Shown here: piece by piece, positions 60,515 through 64,000 of the stretch
Numbering within the stretch: position 1 is the first letter of the stretch
Layout of the letters: every line of letters starts with the position of its first letter
Assembly (NCBI GenBank): GCA_911728435.2
Contig: OU452210.1
Coordinates: forward strand, 930,001 to 994,000
Direction: 5' to 3'
Source of the DNA: Apoderus coryli
Taxonomy: Eukaryota; Arthropoda; Insecta; Coleoptera; Attelabidae
Length of the DNA: 64,000 bases
Translations under genes and position numbers: made by a program
Notes under the pieces: model-generated
What the model saw: only the letters and a program-made list of their open reading frames with translations
What the model was told of the DNA's origin: nothing
Databases searched by the model: none

Positions 60515-60614
60515 AATGTAACATTGGGTACTCAAGCAGCCCCTTCCATGTGTACAGCTTCTTGGAATGAGTTTACTATTGTTATGGACTCAGCAGTATA
60601 GGGTGATATAACGC
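60515..60614 (-). repeat. 5' terminal direct repeat (LTR) of the env-bearing element
   Basis: Matches 56395-56494. On the minus strand it joins directly to gag C-terminal coding sequence, with no leader or primer-binding site between. Confidence 0.85.
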
Positions 60615-60957
60615 GTGTAAAGCATAGAGCAGTATTGTCACAGCCAGAAACCGTTTTGTAGTTTATTAATATCAAAAACAAAACGCAACGTAAAACAATT
60701 ATTTAGATCATTTGCAACAGATATGCACCGGCAATGCTGTATTGTCAGAGAGAGAAATTGATGAAATTCTGTATTAATCTGGAGGGGATACGCAGGGAGG
60801 GTAGAAAAAAAAACAAGCGAATGTGGTGTGTGTCGTGCTGTTGCCAATTCGTCGGTAAAAGAAACACACAGGGTGATTTATTACAAGTACAGTATTGAAA
60901 TAAAAGCCTAATCTCTATGAATTAAATTTAATATAATATTTAATCCATGTCATACAT
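60615..60957. other. Flank of the LTR element, unassigned
   Basis: The minus frame at 60638-60847 has no recognised domain. Nothing else is supported. Confidence 0.4.
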
Positions 60958-60987
60958 GTTTCAAGACTAGACCAGTCCCATGATCAG
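60958..60987 (-). ncRNA. Degenerate hammerhead-like motif, Penelope-like relic
   Basis: Minus strand: CTGATCA (one core change from CTGATGA), a short GACT/AGTC stem, then GAAAC. It is preceded on the plus strand by ATACATGTT as at the other two loci. The core change argues against activity. Confidence 0.4.
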
Positions 60988-60999
60988 TGGCGAACAATC

Positions 61000-63240
61000 G
61001 TTAAATGAAAAGCTTTTAGATAGAAACATACTTTTGACTAAATATTTCACGTAGACAATGTGGCAAAGATGTAACAAGATTGTTGTAGATCTTATAATAC
61101 CTATAATAAAAAAATTATCAGTGCTACCTATATTATATTAGGTATACCTATTATAATAGTCTGTCTCTTCATCAGGTATAAGTTCCACTTTATCGGTTTA
61201 GGTACTTAAATTTTACTTCTTTTTAATGTTTCTTCGGGTAAATAATTAGTTCGGTAGGAATAGGGCTTTGGGTATGAAACAAAAAAGATAGAAAATAGAA
61301 ATTTGATATAGGGGTAGTTCTAAGCATTTACAAGTTTGTGACGTGTAGCGATTTTCGATGCCGCCCCCGGAGGTATACATGAGGGCGGCGCAATGCCGTT
61401 TTAAATATCTCGTTTCGCTTTCTTGGAAAATAAAAAATTATAACTGATAACTGAAACTTAGTACTTAATACGTGGGCGTAAGAGGTAAGCTCACTTCACA
61501 GGTCTCTATTAATGAAAGAAAGTTAACATTTTGAGCATCTGCGTAAAATTAAATGTATCCGTTTGGTGGGTAGTTTTGATTACAATAAGTCGGTGCCAAG
61601 CCCAAGCCCGAAACAAAATAAATCTATATTTACCTACTACCTATTTGGCTTGGTACCGACTATTATGTGCATTGTTGTCTTTTGAATGATATTTGTATTT
61701 TGTTATTTTTCGTATTTTTTATTAGTTCTTTTGACAGCTCTGGTGTCGTCAATACACCTGTATCCCGAATTGCACCAAATTGCGATGCTATTGAACAAGC
61801 ATATAATCCTAAATATAATATTCTTTTTGAACTACCTGTATCTCGAAAACCAAGCCGTAGCGGACCCATGTACATATGAAATTTGTATCTTAAAATTAGT
61901 CAAAGAATCACCCTTTAAAGTTTGTACAAGTACTTATGCAACACCCTGTATACATAGATACTTTGATTTGCAATTTGCAAATCTGTCAAACTAGGTAATG
62001 CTGTTTTTTTTATTTACTTTCAAATATGGTGTTATGTAATTGTAATCAAATTAAATGTTTGGGGATGATATTTACGAGTTTTATTTTTTTATATAGAGAA
62101 ACTGTTATTCAGTTTTTAAGGATCAATCTGAAGCAGACGATTGTACTTGTTAAAACATGAAAAAAGTTATTGTCGTGATACTTTTAACACCCTGTTGGTG
62201 GGTTTTTAAAGCTTTTTACGAAACGTGTTAACAATACAATCTACATAAATCGTTAGTTTTTTAAAGTTTTATGATCATTGCACAAAAACCAATATTAGGG
62301 AGACTGTAAGTTTTTTTTCAATTCGGCGTTGCAGAATTTGAACCTAATTGTGATAATTGTGTTATTTTACTAGTATAGATATTTTTGAGTAAATTAATTC
62401 GGTTATAATCGATGAGTAGAATCTTTGGAGTAAAATACATTTCACAAAAACCCTGAACCATATTTCTCAATAGATTTAAATTTTCATTAAAAACAGATTA
62501 AAAATTCTAATTTTTTACATCCTGCATTTCGAAACCGTATTTTTTTAAATAATTATTGTCATGCTGGAAATTTCAAACCTTATTTACTTCAGCAACTTGT
62601 AAAAAGCACAGCCTTTTTAATATTAACATTTCTTAAAATCGATATTACGCGATAACGATGACTTTCTATCAATATCACAGAAGGATACAGTTATTACGTA
62701 TATAATTTGTTAGATTTTACATCTCCGAATTGAAACACACGCAAAAAATGTGCATAAAAAAGTTAGGGTAGCATTTCACGCCTGTATGCCCCTTTAATTT
62801 ACCCGCCTCTGAGATTTATTTTTTCATAATGTTAACGACAAGTTGAATCTGCTGTTTGAGTTTGATCCTTAAAACTGAATCAGGTAATAACCGGAAGTCC
62901 TATCTATAACGCCAAATTTCGTTAATTTAAATATAACTTTTTGATGCATCCTTATATCCGAAATTTAAAATTAAATGACTAAAATAATATTATTTTAGTC
63001 ATTTAAAATTATTGTCTAAAACATTTAATAAACCAGCCCTGTATATTTATACTATTATAGTAATTTCTTTTATTTTCGTCCATACACATTAATCTTTGCG
63101 TAGATAGGTATACGTATACCATATAATTTTAAACAAAAAACACTGCTGCACAGTAGTACATATATGATACCTATAATATAAAAACAAACTCCCACCTCGT
63201 AGGGGAAAGTATACTCGTCCTTGTCTAACATTGCCCATAT
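61000..63240. other. AT-rich repeat debris
   Basis: Scattered CTGTATCTCGAAA- and ACACCCTGTATAC-type words (61750-61960, 63036-63050) resemble ends and interiors of the CAGGGTG foldback family. The opposite-strand frames at 61663-61994 overlap each other and have no domain. A hairpin GCCGCCCCC...GAGGGCGGC lies at about 61361-61388. Confidence 0.4.
62971..63006. repeat. Perfect 36-bp palindrome
   Basis: TTAAATGACTAAAATAAT followed at once by its exact complement. AT-rich; no loop. Confidence 0.9.
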
Positions 63241-63247
63241 GATTATT

Positions 63248-63448
63248 TTATTTCAACACAATACATATAACGCCATCTTCAATTTCCATGGTTGCATGTT
63301 TTTCTAATAGATGTAGCTCGTGTCGAGACAGTTTCAATTTTTGTTTTATTTCCCATATACGCTGACTATATATTGTGTAGATTAATCTTTGGCCGAATGA
63401 TAGCTCTGTAGTCGATTTAACCATTGTGCCACCAAACATTGTCGACAA
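63248..63448 (-). CDS. Unrecognised 66-codon frame
   Basis: Reads MSTMFGGTMVKSTTELSFGQ, RLIYTIYSQRIWEIKQKLKL and so on. No known motif. It includes the 30-bp segment shared with LINE copy F (see finding), so it may be transposon-derived. It could be chance. Confidence 0.25.
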   Translation of the reverse strand: MSTMFGGTMVKSTTELSFGQRLIYTIYSQRIWEIKQKLKLSRHELHLLEKHATMEIEDGVICIVLK

Positions 63449-63960
63449 ATTGCAATGGAGGGTATGCGATTACTTATAAATCTACATATAACACCTTCCT
63501 TATACAACCTTCCACCAAGTGGAATGATAAAAAAGCCGAGTGGAGATTATTTAAACAAACAGCAGAACAACTAATTAATACTGTAAGTTTTTCCGAAAAT
63601 AATGCAGATATGTATAGTCTGTTATGTAAATGCATATCAAAAAGAGCAGATAACACAATGCCTATAAAAAAATCCTTTAAACCAAATACAATAAGACCTG
63701 CTTAGTGGGACAATGAGTGCACTAACATAGTAATAGAACGAAAAAATACTTTTATAACATACAAAAGAACATCCAATTTTCAGAATTATCTAGTTTACAA
63801 AAATCTAGATGCAAAGGCAAAATTAATATTTAATACAAAAAAAAAGAGACAAATGGAAACAATTTTTGAATAAAATCAATAAAACCACATCCATTTCTGA
63901 AATTTGGAAAACAATAAAAGCTAATGCTAGATGATATGGCGCCTCCCACTGTGCCTATGG
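63424..63960 (+). pseudogene. LINE fragment: endonuclease-RT linker, runs toward the right edge
   Basis: TKWNDKKAEWRLFKQTAEQL, SENNADMYSLLCKCISKRAD and IKKSFKPNTIRPA, then after a stop WDNECTNIVIERKNTF, FQNYLVYKNLDAKAKLIF and (frame change) INKTTSISEIWKTIKANA. This is the WWD-x-EC...A-K region that follows the endonuclease in I/Jockey-type LINE ORF2. It has a stop and a frameshift. It could be a separate copy or the displaced continuation of copy F. Confidence 0.75.
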
Positions 63961-64000
63961 CGGATCCGTCCACAAGTTACTCTAACGAATCACAATTTCG

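Larger units (their letters stand above)
56395..60614 (-). mobile_element. Env-bearing gypsy/errantivirus-like LTR element, RT and integrase deleted
   Basis: Two identical-looking 100-bp direct repeats bound it (56395-56494 and 60515-60614). On the minus strand a polypurine tract (GAGGGGAGG) abuts the 3' repeat, right after the env frame. The order is 5' repeat, a fused gag-end/protease/pol-remnant frame, a palindromic junction, env, 3' repeat. The leader, primer-binding site, gag start, RT, RNase H and integrase are missing. An insect endogenous retrovirus-type element, unable to replicate on its own. Confidence 0.85.

Noticed and set aside
61663..61994. Three mutually overlapping frames of 70-102 codons on both strands
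   Set aside because: Low complexity, no conserved motif, overlapping on both strands; most likely chance in repeat debris.
1..64000. tRNA genes
   Set aside because: I looked for B-box-like GGTTCGAATCC with an A-box upstream on both strands and saw none convincing; a tRNAscan-SE run would settle it.

Overview
This window reads as AT-rich nuclear DNA from an insect, most likely a hemipteran such as an aphid. That placement is an inference from the style of the one host gene and from the mix of transposon families. I see no rRNA, no tRNA that I can support, no CRISPR array and no bacterial operon. One host gene can be rebuilt with confidence: a seven-exon, 450-codon tRNA-dihydrouridine synthase (DUS1L/Dus1 type) on the minus strand, from 22824 (start) to 3122 (stop). 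Its six introns, 1.6 to 5.3 kb long, are filled with transposon debris. Nearly everything else is mobile-element sequence, mostly decayed and often nested.

Layout. 1-2966: a LINE 3' end split by a 1.8-kb foldback element. 3122-22824: the DUS1L gene. Its introns hold two overlapping minus-strand LINE copies (4142-8105), a Jockey-type tail (9860-10380), an 18-bp coding-like tandem repeat (10427-10498), a hammerhead-like motif (11914-11941), a LINE ORF1 with a PHD finger (about 13940-14474), a mariner element (15169-16321) inside another repeat, a long LINE (17041-20131) and a THAP-domain relic (22131-22323). 23-27 kb: upstream DNA with a small TIR element and several palindromes. 27758-35087: a composite bounded by 16-bp PIF/Harbinger-like termini with TAA duplications. 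It contains a second foldback element with a DUF4817-type reading frame, a 170-bp tandem repeat, a pogo/CENP-B-like element studded with CTCGACC motifs, and a decayed Myb/SANT-like gene. 35.1-39.1 kb: a relic with a C2H2-like N-terminus, a LINE fragment, a 114-bp hairpin and a THAP domain. 39.6-44.2 kb: a LINE with ORF1, endonuclease and a 485-codon RT frame. 44.2-45.9 kb: an internally deleted LTR element with covarying hairpin repeats. 46.2-52.2 kb: a pair of long inverted arms enclosing satellite-like repeats and LINE debris. 52.4-53.0 kb: a Penelope-like inverted insertion with hammerhead-like cores and a 15-bp target duplication. 54.4-56.2 kb: LINE gag and endonuclease. 56.4-60.6 kb: an env-bearing gypsy/errantivirus-like element lacking RT and integrase, with both remaining frames open. 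60.9-64 kb: further repeat debris and a LINE linker region.

I found no new multi-gene system. The most unusual items are the Penelope-like inverted insertion, the covarying hairpin array, the env-bearing deletion derivative, and the pogo-like element nested in a Harbinger-like composite. Splice junctions were placed by hand from GT/AG sites and reading-frame continuity. Family names rest on motif recognition, not on a database search.
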